Assembly (NCBI RefSeq): GCF_019711595.1
Contig: NZ_JAIGNR010000003.1
Span: forward strand, 124,001-188,000
Source: Qipengyuania sphaerica
GTDB taxonomy: Bacteria; Pseudomonadota; Alphaproteobacteria; Sphingomonadales; Sphingomonadaceae
Reading direction: 5' to 3'
Length of the DNA: 64,000 bases
The notes under the pieces are model-generated. The model was not told the DNA's origin and ran no database searches. It worked only from the letters and a program-made list of their open reading frames with translations. The translations under genes and the position numbers were made by a program. This document shows positions 8,408 through 16,280 of the stretch, in pieces; positions within the stretch are counted from its first letter, which is position 1, and the number at the start of each line of letters is the position of its first letter.

Positions 8408-8845
8408 ATGGCGTTTACGGCAACACGCGGCGGAACTCACGGTCAGCCCATGAGCGATATGAACGTCACACCCTTCATCGACGTCCTGCTCGCGTTGCTG
8501 ATCATGTTCATCATGGTTATCCCGATCGCTACGCACGCGCTGCTGATCCCGCTGCCCAATGGGCAGGGTGAACAGCCGATTCTCGAAAACAATTTGGTCC
8601 ATATCGACCGGAGCGACAGGCTTTACTGGAACGGCGCCGAAATGGATCGCCAGCGCCTGCTCAACCAGCTCGCTTCGGTTGCGGAGATCCCGAAACCCGA
8701 TCAACCCGTGGTCCGCTTCGAGCCCGATGCGCTTGCCAGCTACCAGACCTCGGCGCGCGCGATCGCCCTCATCAAGGATTCGGGCATCGAGAACTTCGCT
8801 TTCGTCGGCAACGAGAAATACCGCGAATTCGGCAAAGCGGACTGA
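8408..8845 (+). CDS. exbD: ExbD-family protein, third paralogue in its own unit
   Basis: 145 aa. MSDMNVTPFIDVLLALLIMFIMVIP carries the membrane helix and the aspartate at D25; the C-terminus (IENFAFVGNEKYREFGKAD) is close to that of the second ExbD, so the two look like a duplication. The ATG at 8408 has AGGAG with 7-base spacing; the longer open frame starting at 8351 begins in AT-rich leader sequence. Because the terminator lies between it and the operon, it probably has its own promoter in 8300-8407 and can be expressed independently. Confidence 0.93.
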   Translation: MAFTATRGGTHGQPMSDMNVTPFIDVLLALLIMFIMVIPIATHALLIPLPNGQGEQPILENNLVHIDRSDRLYWNGAEMDRQRLLNQLASVAEIPKPDQPVVRFEPDALASYQTSARAIALIKDSGIENFAFVGNEKYREFGKAD

Positions 8846-8851
8846 AGCCGC

Positions 8852-11314
8852 TCAGCCCAGCGGATCGTCCACCCGCATCGCTGCACCGGCGAGGCTTTCG
8901 GCCTCGAGCAGCAATTCATCGTCGACCGAACCTTGCGGTGTTGCCTCGCGCCCGATCATCACCATCACCGGCACGGCGAGCGGACTGACCCGGTCGAGTT
9001 CGACATGGACAAGCTGCTCGGCAGAACGGTCGAGCAGATCGCCCAAGCGCCCCACATCGGTCATCCGCGTGCGCGCATCGGCCCAGGCGGCTTCGAGCAG
9101 CACATGGTCGGGCTCGTATTTGCGCAGCACGTCGTAAATGAGGTCGGTCGAAAAGGTGACCTGCTTGCCCGTCTTGCGCTTGCCCGGATGCTGTCGTTCG
9201 ACCAGCCCGCCGATCACCGCCACTTCGCGGAAAGCACGGCGCAGCAGGTGCGAATTCTGGACCCATTCGATGAATTCGTCCTGCAGGATATCGGGCGATA
9301 GCAGGGGGGCGGGATCCTCGACCGGCTTCAGCCCCCAGACCGCGAGCGAGTAGTCGTTCGCCACGAAGCCGCCCGGCATCAACCCGCGGTCCTCCATCCG
9401 CCGCGTGATCAACATGCCGAGGCTCTGGTTCGCGTTCCAGCCTTCGAAAGTATAGTAGACCGAGTAATGCCGCTTGGCGTGCGGGAAGCTTTCGACCAGC
9501 AATTGGCCCGGCCCCGGCATCTGGCTGCGCCAGTCCTGCACTTCGAGCCATTCGCGCACATCGTCGGGAAAGCGCGCCCAGCCCGCGCGGTCCACCAGCA
9601 TGGTCCGCACCCGCTCCGCTAGATGGGTCGTCAGCGGCATGCGGGCGCCGCCATAGCTCGGAATCATGGCGTTGGAGGTGGCGGCCTTCACCAGCACCTC
9701 CATGTCCTGCAATTTGACCACCTCGAGGCTCATCCCCGCAAACGCGAAGGTGTCGCCCGGACTCAATTGTGCGGCAAACCTCTCCTCGACCTTGCCGAGG
9801 CTGCGCCCGCCGCGCCCGCGCCCCGAATTGATCCGCACCTCGAGCATTTCGCTGTCGATGATAATGCCCGCGTTCATCCGGTGCCGCGCCGCCTGTTCTG
9901 GATGCGTCAGCCGCCAGACGCCCGCACGATCACGCACGATCCGCTTGAACTTGTCATAGGCCTGCAAGGCGTATCCGCCGGTGGCGACGAAGGTCAGGAC
10001 GCGCTCCCATACCTCTTCGTCCACCCAGGCATAGGCGAGTGAGGATTTCACCTCGCGCAGCAGTTCCGCCTCCTGGAATGGCGCAGCACAGGCGCAGGCC
10101 ATGACATGCTGGGCGAGCACGTCGAGCCCGCCGGGGCGGAAATCCTCGCCATCGCGCTTGCCCTCGTCGACCGCTTCCTTGGCTGCGGTCGCCTCGAGGA
10201 ATTCGAACCGGTTTCCGGGCACGAGCAGCGCGCGGCTGGGCTGGTCGAGCCTGTGGTTGGCCCGCCCTATGCGCTGTAGCAGGCGCGACGAGCCCTTGGG
10301 CGCGCCCATCTGCACCACGAGGTCGATATCCCCCCAGTCGACACCGAGATCGAGGCTCGCCGTCGCTACCAGCGCGCGCAATTCGCCCCGCGCCATTGCC
10401 CCTTCCACCTTGCGCCGCGCCTCTTTAGAAAGCGAGCCGTGGTGGATGCCGATGGGCAGGTTCTCTTCGTTCACGTCCCACAGGTTCTGGAAGATGTATT
10501 CGGCAAGGAAGCGCGTGTTGGTGAAGACCAGCGTCGTCTTGTTGCGCCGGATTTCCTCGTAGAGCTGCGGGATCGCCCAGGTCGCCGCATGACCGCCCCA
10601 GGGCACGCGCTCTTCCTCGGGGAGCAGGATTTCGACCTCGGCAGGCGCGCCCTGCTCGCCCTCGACCAGTTCGACGCTGTCGATATCGCCCCAGGGCGCG
10701 AGCCATTCGCGAAAGCCTTCCGGCCCCGCCACCGTTGCCGACAAGGCCGCGCGCTGCATATCGGCCGCAATCGCCTGGAGCCGGGTCAGGGCGAGCGCCA
10801 GCAGGTCGCCGCGTTTGCCGGTGGCGAAAGCGTGGACCTCGTCGATGACGATCCGCTTGAGCCCGGCGAACATCTCGAAACTGTCCGGATAGGATAGCAA
10901 CAGCGAGAGGCTTTCGGGCGTGGTCAGCAGGACATTGGGCGGCTTGGTCCGCTGGCGCTTCTTGCGGTCGGATGGCGTATCGCCGCTGCGCGTCTCCACA
11001 GTGATCGGCAGGCCCATTTCCTGCACCGGCGTGAGGAGGTTCCGCTGCACGTCATGCGCAAGCGCCTTCAAGGGCGAGACGTAGAGAGTGTGCAGGCCTC
11101 CGGGCGGTTCACCCCCGGTCCGAGAAGGTGCGAATGCCGCCAGCGTCGGCAGGAAGCCGGCAAGCGTCTTGCCCGCCCCCGTATCGGCGACCAGCAGCGC
11201 ATGCCGCCCCGCGTCGCTCGCGCCGAGCATTTCCGTCTGGTGCCGCCGGACGCGCCATCCGCGGCCTGTAAACCACTCGGTTATCTCGGGGGGGATAGGC
11301 TCGGCTGCGCTCAC
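8852..11314 (-). CDS. ligase-associated DNA damage response DEXH-box helicase (Lhr-like)
   Basis: 820 aa superfamily 2 helicase. Walker A VADTGAGKT (42-50), motif Ia SPLKALAHD, TTPES, DEVH (158-161), SAT, then motifs V and VI in TASLDLGVDWGDIDLVVQMG and RLLQRIGRANHR, with the Lhr-type winged-helix/C-terminal region behind. The length and C-terminus fit the helicase that in many bacteria is encoded with an ATP-dependent DNA ligase, an mRNA 3'-end-processing-like exonuclease and a phosphoesterase. None of those partners is adjacent here. The stop lies 6 bases beyond the convergent exbD stop. Confidence 0.9.
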   Translation of the reverse strand: MSAAEPIPPEITEWFTGRGWRVRRHQTEMLGASDAGRHALLVADTGAGKTLAGFLPTLAAFAPSRTGGEPPGGLHTLYVSPLKALAHDVQRNLLTPVQEMGLPITVETRSGDTPSDRKKRQRTKPPNVLLTTPESLSLLLSYPDSFEMFAGLKRIVIDEVHAFATGKRGDLLALALTRLQAIAADMQRAALSATVAGPEGFREWLAPWGDIDSVELVEGEQGAPAEVEILLPEEERVPWGGHAATWAIPQLYEEIRRNKTTLVFTNTRFLAEYIFQNLWDVNEENLPIGIHHGSLSKEARRKVEGAMARGELRALVATASLDLGVDWGDIDLVVQMGAPKGSSRLLQRIGRANHRLDQPSRALLVPGNRFEFLEATAAKEAVDEGKRDGEDFRPGGLDVLAQHVMACACAAPFQEAELLREVKSSLAYAWVDEEVWERVLTFVATGGYALQAYDKFKRIVRDRAGVWRLTHPEQAARHRMNAGIIIDSEMLEVRINSGRGRGGRSLGKVEERFAAQLSPGDTFAFAGMSLEVVKLQDMEVLVKAATSNAMIPSYGGARMPLTTHLAERVRTMLVDRAGWARFPDDVREWLEVQDWRSQMPGPGQLLVESFPHAKRHYSVYYTFEGWNANQSLGMLITRRMEDRGLMPGGFVANDYSLAVWGLKPVEDPAPLLSPDILQDEFIEWVQNSHLLRRAFREVAVIGGLVERQHPGKRKTGKQVTFSTDLIYDVLRKYEPDHVLLEAAWADARTRMTDVGRLGDLLDRSAEQLVHVELDRVSPLAVPVMVMIGREATPQGSVDDELLLEAESLAGAAMRVDDPLG

Positions 11315-11515
11315 ATATCCCTAGCGTTCGGTGTCGGAGCCGGTTCCAAGGGCCACGGCAAGGGGGAAGGAAGGGAGTGCGAAAGCGCAGCTGCACCGCT
11401 CTACCTTCTACCCTTAGAGCGGGTATGGTATGGGGGGCGCAATCAACGAAGAATAGAACGGGTCCGTCTGGGTCGCAGCTTTGTCGAAGGGGCTAGCTTC
11501 AACGGAGGATCATCG

Positions 11516-11752
11516 ATGCCGTTCATCGAACTTGCGACACAGGGCGAAAGCAAGAACGCGATCGTCAACACCGACCATATCTCATTCGTAACCGAGGGGG
11601 TTTACGGTCCGTGCATGCACTTCATCTCGGGCGAGCACATCGTCTGTGTCGCCGAACTGGACGAGCTGACAGCCTTGCTGGGAAGCAAGCCCCTGACGGG
11701 CCACCAGCCGAACGAGACCTTCATGCTGAGCGATCAGGAATTGCCCAGCTAA
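11516..11752 (+). CDS. small conserved protein, unknown function
   Basis: 78 aa from the ATG at 11516, which has GGAGG at normal spacing (11504-11508); the frame is open far upstream but in antisense of the helicase. Sequence reads MPFIELATQGESKNAIVNTD, then HISFVTEGVYGPCMHFISGEH and a short helix VCVAELDELTALLGS. The alternating beta pattern is loosely like the small FlbD-type fold, but identity is too low to claim that. A 201-base region upstream (11315-11515) presumably holds its promoter. It converges with the phosphomannomutase gene 9 bases away. Confidence 0.65.
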   Translation: MPFIELATQGESKNAIVNTDHISFVTEGVYGPCMHFISGEHIVCVAELDELTALLGSKPLTGHQPNETFMLSDQELPS

Positions 11753-11761
11753 GCGCCGGGC

Positions 11762-13165
11762 CTAATGCCCTACGCTTTCACCGCGCTCGAGGCCGGATAG
11801 CGCCAGCTGCTCATCGATCTGGGCCATCAGGCGGCCGAGGCCCTCTTCGCTGTCGCTTTCAGCACGCGCGACCAGCACGTCCTGCGTGTTCGATGCGCGC
11901 AGCAGCCACCAGCCGTCCGGTGTATTCACGCGCACGCCATCGGTGCCGTTGACGTCGGCATCGGTGCCCGAGAGCCGGTCCTCGACTTCCTTGATGGCGG
12001 CAAACTTGCGGCTTTCATCGACCTGGAAGCGCATTTCGGGGGTGTTGATCATCTGCGGCATGTCGCTGCGCAGCTGGGTCACCGATTTGCCCAGCCGGGC
12101 GGCGGCGGCCATCAAGCGCACGCCGGCATAAAGCGCATCGTCGAAACCGTAATAGTCGTCGGCGAAGAAGACGTGGCCGCTCATCTCGCCCGCGAGCGGC
12201 GAACCTGTTTCCTTCATTTTGGACTTGATCAGCGAGTGGCCGGTCTTCCACATCAGCGGCTCGCCCCCGCAGGCCGCGACATGGTCGTAGAGCGCGCGGC
12301 TGGCCTTCACGTCGGCAATGATCGTCGCACCAGGGCGGCTCTTGAGCAGGTCCTCGGCATAGATCATCAGCAGCTGGTCGCCCCAGATCACCCGGCCCTC
12401 GCCGTCGATCGCACCGATCCGGTCGCCGTCGCCATCGAAGGCCACTCCGAAATCGAGGGACTTTGCGGAGACGAGCTTTCGCAAGTCTGCAAGGTTTTCC
12501 TCGACAGTAGGATCGGGATGATGATTGGGAAAATTGCCGTCGACTTCGGTGAAGAGGACATGATGCTCGCCCGGCAGTTCGGCAACGAGGCGTTCGAGCG
12601 CAGGGCCGGCGGCGCCATTACCCGCGTCCCAGCCGATGCGCAGCCCTTCGAGCGCGGACGTGTCGATACCGTCGAGCGCTTCGAGCATGCGGGCGACATA
12701 TTCGCCCATGATGTCGCGGTCCTCGACTGCGCCCGCCCCGTCGGTCCATTCCCCGGCGGCCGAACGGCGGCCCAGCTCCTGGATATCCGCTCCGAAGAAC
12801 GGACGGCCCTGGAATACCATCTTGAAGCCGTTGTAATTGGGGGGATTGTGGCTGCCGGTTATCTGGATGCCGCCGTGCACGTCCTCGTCGCTTGCCTCGG
12901 CGTAATATAGCATCGGCGTCGCGCCCAGCCCCACGCGCACGACATCGCAGCCGGCCGCAGTCAGCCCTTCGACCAGCGCATGTTCGAGCATGGGCGAACT
13001 GACGCGGCCATCATAACCCACGGCTACGCGGCTGCCGCCCGCCTCGCTTAGCATCGAGCCGAAGGTGCGGCCGATGGCGCGCGCATCGTCCGCCCCCAGC
13101 GTCTCCCCGATGATCCCCCGTATGTCGTATTCGCGAAGTACGGTGGGATCGAATGTATGGGTCAC
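11762..13165 (-). CDS. phosphomannomutase/phosphoglucomutase
   Basis: 467 aa alpha-D-phosphohexomutase, interconverting 6- and 1-phosphates of mannose and/or glucose. FDPTVLREYDIRG at the N-terminus, catalytic serine loop TGSHNPP (S105), metal loop DGDGDR (244-249), the sugar-binding GEMSGH, and a C-terminal phosphate loop RASNTQ. It resembles the bifunctional AlgC/ManB group. The product mannose 1-phosphate would feed GDP-mannose and hence the gmd-fcl pathway elsewhere in the window. Starts 2 bases after the J-domain gene stop, so it is the third gene of a mipZ operon. Confidence 0.93.
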   Translation of the reverse strand: MTHTFDPTVLREYDIRGIIGETLGADDARAIGRTFGSMLSEAGGSRVAVGYDGRVSSPMLEHALVEGLTAAGCDVVRVGLGATPMLYYAEASDEDVHGGIQITGSHNPPNYNGFKMVFQGRPFFGADIQELGRRSAAGEWTDGAGAVEDRDIMGEYVARMLEALDGIDTSALEGLRIGWDAGNGAAGPALERLVAELPGEHHVLFTEVDGNFPNHHPDPTVEENLADLRKLVSAKSLDFGVAFDGDGDRIGAIDGEGRVIWGDQLLMIYAEDLLKSRPGATIIADVKASRALYDHVAACGGEPLMWKTGHSLIKSKMKETGSPLAGEMSGHVFFADDYYGFDDALYAGVRLMAAAARLGKSVTQLRSDMPQMINTPEMRFQVDESRKFAAIKEVEDRLSGTDADVNGTDGVRVNTPDGWWLLRASNTQDVLVARAESDSEEGLGRLMAQIDEQLALSGLERGESVGH

Positions 13166-13167
13166 GT

Positions 13168-13464
13168 CTAGGGCTCCGGCGTCTCGTAAGGGAGTTCATC
13201 TAAAAGAAGGTCGCGCGCAGCATTGAGTTCCTGCATCTGCGACTTGCTGCCGCCCCTATCGGGATGCGCCATGTGCGACAAGCGCCGATGCGCCTCGCGT
13301 ATCTCCTTGTGATCCGCTTTTGCAGAAACATTGAGCAGCGTGCGCGCGCGGTAGAGCGCCTGCGACCTGGTCGGAGCGGCACGCAAATAATCCCAGGGCC
13401 ACTTGCCCAGCGCCCAGCGACACAGGACCGCCAGCCCCACCGCGAGCATCAGAAACTTGATCAT
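13168..13464 (-). CDS. membrane-anchored J-domain protein
   Basis: 98 aa. One N-terminal hydrophobic segment (about 4-19, FLMLAVGLAVLCRWAL) followed by a J-domain with the essential HPD tripeptide at 67-69 (MAHPDRGG). The architecture, short membrane anchor plus C-terminal J-domain, is that of TIM14/Pam18-like and sphingomonad single-pass DnaJ-domain proteins that stimulate DnaK locally. The start overlaps the mipZ stop by 4 bases (ATGA), so translation is probably coupled. The client is unknown. Confidence 0.88.
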   Translation of the reverse strand: MIKFLMLAVGLAVLCRWALGKWPWDYLRAAPTRSQALYRARTLLNVSAKADHKEIREAHRRLSHMAHPDRGGSKSQMQELNAARDLLLDELPYETPEP

Positions 13465-14297
13465 GCCTCCACGCTTTCGAGCGGCAATTCGTCACGCTTG
13501 GCAGGTTCGGGCAGGCGCAGCGCGGAAATCAGCTGGCGCAGCTCCTGCCGCGCGACAAGATGACTGGTGCCGAGATCGCCCAGGTGACCCTTGTCGAGCA
13601 GCGTGAGCCCCGAGGGGAAAAGCTCGCGGTAGATCACGCGTTCCGACAGGCCGCTTGCCACGCGGAAGCCAACCCGCTTGGACATTTCGGTCAGCGCCTG
13701 CTCGATGCGCATGACGTTGCGTGCTTCGGTGTGGCCGGTGCGGTTGCGCACGACCACCCAGTCCATCTCGCGGCGCTTTTCCTCGATTGCCTTGCGGCTG
13801 CGCGCGATCCGCGCTTCCCAAATCAATTCGGCATAGAAGGACAGCTTGCGGACTTTGAAGCTCTCGCCCTCGACCTGTCCGATCAGGTCGAAATCGACGA
13901 AGCTGTCGTTCATCGGTGTGACCAGCGTATCGGCATGGATCGCCGCGAAGCGCGCCAGCGGATCGTCGCGGCCCGGCGTGTCGATCACGATGAAGTCGGC
14001 ATCGCTGGCATATTTCTGCACCATCTCGCCGAACTCTTCCTCGGGGATCAGCGGTACGGTGTAGCAATCGATGGTCGGCAGGTTGATCAGCCGCTTGTGC
14101 GAGGTTTCCGCGCGGTTCTCGATATAGCGCGCCAGGGTGCGCTGGCGATGGTCGAGATCGAAGCCCACCACCCGGGCACCCTTGTAGGCGAGCGCGATCG
14201 CGACGTGCACCGCCGTGGTCGATTTGCCCGTCCCGCCCTTTTCATTGGCGAAGGTAATCCAGTGTGGGGCCCTGTTGTCCAAGCTCGTGTCCGGCAT
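13461..14297 (-). CDS. mipZ: division plane positioning ATPase MipZ
   Basis: 278 aa ParA/MinD-superfamily ATPase that in Caulobacter binds the ParB-origin complex and inhibits FtsZ near the poles, so FtsZ assembles at midcell. Deviant Walker A NEKGGTGKST (18-27), the DLDHRQRTLARY block, DTPGRDDP, and the MipZ-specific TPMNDSFVDFD and RVIYRELFPSGLT segments distinguish it from ParA and MinD. Starts 73 bases from the divergently transcribed panC. First gene of a three-gene unit with a J-domain protein and phosphomannomutase. Confidence 0.95.
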   Translation of the reverse strand: MPDTSLDNRAPHWITFANEKGGTGKSTTAVHVAIALAYKGARVVGFDLDHRQRTLARYIENRAETSHKRLINLPTIDCYTVPLIPEEEFGEMVQKYASDADFIVIDTPGRDDPLARFAAIHADTLVTPMNDSFVDFDLIGQVEGESFKVRKLSFYAELIWEARIARSRKAIEEKRREMDWVVVRNRTGHTEARNVMRIEQALTEMSKRVGFRVASGLSERVIYRELFPSGLTLLDKGHLGDLGTSHLVARQELRQLISALRLPEPAKRDELPLESVEA

Positions 14298-14370
14298 TCT
14301 CTGTCGTTGTGCTGCCCGTCAGCAAGTGCTTAGGGAGGCGCGCCCGAACCATATCCGAGGGGATTCCCGC

Positions 14371-15222
14371 TTGCAAACCGCCCGCACGCTTGAATTGTTG
14401 AGGAAATCGCTTGCCGAGCTGCGACAGGACGGCGGCAGCGTTGCGCTGGTGCCGACGATGGGCGCCCTGCACGAGGGGCATCTGACGCTGGTTCGCGAGG
14501 CGCGCGAGGCGGCTGACCATGTGGTCGCTTCGATCTTCGTGAACCCCCGCCAGTTCGGCGAAGGGGAGGATCTCGACGCCTATCCCCGGCAGCTGCAGCG
14601 CGACAGCGAATTGCTCGAAGCGGAAGGCGTGGAGCTGCTCTGGGCTCCCACGCCAGACGAGGTCTATCCCGAGGGTTACGCAACGAACATTTCGGTCGCC
14701 GGCGTGAGCGCAGGGCTGTGCGGCGGCGACAGGCCGGGCCATTTCGATGGCGTTGCGACGGTAGTCTGCAAGCTTTTCAACCAGGTGATGCCCGACATGG
14801 CCTTTTTCGGCGAAAAGGACTGGCAGCAGCTCGCCGTGATCCGCCGGATGGCGCGCGACCTCGACCTGATGCGCCCACATGTCGATGCGATCCGCGGTGT
14901 GCCGATCGTGCGCGAGGAGGACGGCCTCGCGATGAGCAGCCGCAATGCCTATCTTTCCGCCCGGCAGCGCGAACAGGCGGCGGCCCTGCCCAAGGCAATG
15001 CGCGATGCGATTGCAGTCCTTGCCGAGGGAGGGGAAGCGGATCGCCCGCTAGGCAATCTTCGCGAGGCGCTTCGCGTTTCGGGATTCCAGAGTGTCGACT
15101 ACGCCGAGATACGCGATGCCGACAGTCTCGCCCCATTGGCCCGAGACAATGGCAATTCCCGCCTGTTCGTGGCAGCGCGCATTGGCGGAACGCGGCTCAT
15201 CGACAATATGGCAGTGTCCTGA
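14371..15222 (+). CDS. panC: pantothenate synthetase
   Basis: Joins pantoate and beta-alanine with ATP to form pantothenate, the CoA precursor. 283 aa. Motifs PTMGALHEGHLTLV (HxGH at 34-37), SIFVNPRQFG, GGDRPGHFDGVATVV, FGEKDWQQL and MSSRNAYLS are all present. TTG 14371 is chosen: GAGGGG lies 7 bases ahead and it gives the family-length N-terminus (QTARTLELLR); the further-upstream open frame overlaps mipZ in antisense. No panB is adjacent. Confidence 0.94.
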   Translation: MQTARTLELLRKSLAELRQDGGSVALVPTMGALHEGHLTLVREAREAADHVVASIFVNPRQFGEGEDLDAYPRQLQRDSELLEAEGVELLWAPTPDEVYPEGYATNISVAGVSAGLCGGDRPGHFDGVATVVCKLFNQVMPDMAFFGEKDWQQLAVIRRMARDLDLMRPHVDAIRGVPIVREEDGLAMSSRNAYLSARQREQAAALPKAMRDAIAVLAEGGEADRPLGNLREALRVSGFQSVDYAEIRDADSLAPLARDNGNSRLFVAARIGGTRLIDNMAVS

Positions 15223-15238
15223 ACGTATACGTATACGT
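15223..15238. promoter_or_regulatory. 16-bp perfect palindrome after panC
   Basis: The half ACGTATAC is followed directly by its reverse complement GTATACGT, one base after the panC stop codon. It is related in core to the palindrome upstream of etfB. It could be an operator, but no start codon it could serve is obvious. Confidence 0.5.
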
Positions 15239-15246
15239 AAACTCGG

Positions 15247-15352
15247 TTTCCGGAACGAATGTCCCGGAAATCAATGTGTTGCTGCTCAAATGCAACCGCG
15301 TTGCATTTGTGTCCCCGTATCGGGTGACTGGCATATCAACCGGTCCTGATAT
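15247..15352. repeat. cluster of three further inverted repeats
   Basis: TTTCCGG 15247-15253 with CCGGAAA 15264-15270; AAATGCAAC 15288-15296 with GTTGCATTT 15300-15308 (9 bp, 3-base centre); ATATCA 15333-15338 with TGATAT 15347-15352. No coding frame here is credible. The region is AT-richer than its neighbours. Confidence 0.5.
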
Positions 15353-15401
15353 AAAACCAAGATCCGTTTGGGCCATCGAGCATGACCCTTCGGGTTGCCT
15401 T

Positions 15402-15441
15402 GGCCGGATGCGCGCACCTCCCCGCTCGCGTCCGGCCATTT
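15402..15441 (+). terminator. possible terminator of panC
   Basis: GGCCGGA 15402-15408 pairs with TCCGGCC 15431-15437, and inner CGCG stretches can extend the stem past a 2-base bulge; ATTTT follows. The distance of 180 bases from panC and the short T-run make it tentative. Confidence 0.4.
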
Positions 15442-15496
15442 TGGTTTGTGGCGTAAGCCATCCATGCAGCAGCAAAGATCAGCGATTTCAGGGTTT

Positions 15497-15570
15497 TGGA
15501 GCGGGTAAGGGGAATCGAACCCCTCTAGCCAGCTTGGAAGGCTGGAGCATTACCACTATGCTATACCCGC
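15497..15570 (-). tRNA. tRNA-Gly (anticodon UCC)
   Basis: On the minus strand the 7-bp acceptor stem begins GCGGGTA, the D-arm has AGTGGTA, the anticodon loop is CTTCCAA (anticodon TCC) and the T-arm has GGTTCGATTCC. Discriminator U, with CCA encoded at 15497-15499. Confidence 0.97.
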
Positions 15571-15641
15571 ATTGCGACGACCCTTGCGAGGTCGTTCGAG
15601 CGGAGGCGCAGATGCCACCGCCGGTGGGGATTCGTCAACCG

Positions 15642-16280
15642 CTATTGCGCGGGAGTTTTCCTGGGCTTGGGTGAGGTAGTTGCGGAAGCCGCCGGAGTAG
15701 CTCTTGCCGCAGGACTGCTCAGGGTTTCGATCAGCGTTTGCTCGCGCTTGCCGCTCTCGCCCGTCTGCACCGTCAGGTCGACCCGGCGGTTGGCTGCGCG
15801 GCCTTCCTCGTTGGGCGATCCATCGGGCAGCGCATTGGGCTCGACAGGGTTCTGTTCGCCGAACGCAATCACCCGAATTCTCGCTTCCGGAATGCCCGCC
15901 TCGACCAGGAAATCGCGCACCGCCTGGGCCCGCTCGCGCGAAGCTTCGAGGTTTTCCTCGTCGCTGCCGGCGGAATCGGAATGGCCGCGCAAGATGATGG
16001 GTCCGCCTGCCTCGACCTGCGGGGAATCGACGATCGTCGCCAGTTCCGCGCGGACTGCCTCGGTCATCTCCGGTGTGCCATCGGCAAAGGACAGGGTCAT
16101 TTCAAGGGGTGGCAGGGTCGCCGGCGGAAGGGCCGTGTTTTCCTGCGGTTCCTCTTGAAAGATGGAGCGCGGGCCATCGGTCGCCGTCGGTTCGGGCTGC
16201 GGATCGCCCTCGTTTACCTTGCAGCCAGCTACGAGAAGCCCCGTTGCTATCACGATACCCAGTTTCTGCATCTGCCTCAT
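15642..16280 (-). CDS. OmpA-like peptidoglycan-binding lipoprotein
   Basis: 212 aa. Lipobox LVAGC with lipidated Cys20 follows the signal MRQMQKLGIVIATGLL. An OmpA/MotB-like domain covers about 60-172 (LRGHSDSAGSDEENLEASRERAQAV, IRVIAFGEQNP, NRRVDLTV), which binds diaminopimelate-type peptidoglycan. A Ser/Thr/Pro/Ala-rich tail (about 180-212) follows. ATG 16280 overlaps the stop of the antiporter gene by 4 bases (ATGA), so the two are coupled; an OM-peptidoglycan lipoprotein joined to a cation antiporter is an unusual pairing. Confidence 0.9.
   Translation of the reverse strand: MRQMQKLGIVIATGLLVAGCKVNEGDPQPEPTATDGPRSIFQEEPQENTALPPATLPPLEMTLSFADGTPEMTEAVRAELATIVDSPQVEAGGPIILRGHSDSAGSDEENLEASRERAQAVRDFLVEAGIPEARIRVIAFGEQNPVEPNALPDGSPNEEGRAANRRVDLTVQTGESGKREQTLIETLSSPAARATPAASATTSPKPRKTPAQ

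Noticed and set aside
15197-15475. 92-codon minus-strand frame between panC and tRNA-Gly
   Set aside because: Runs through the dyad cluster, has no ribosome site or recognisable pattern, and overlaps panC in antisense.
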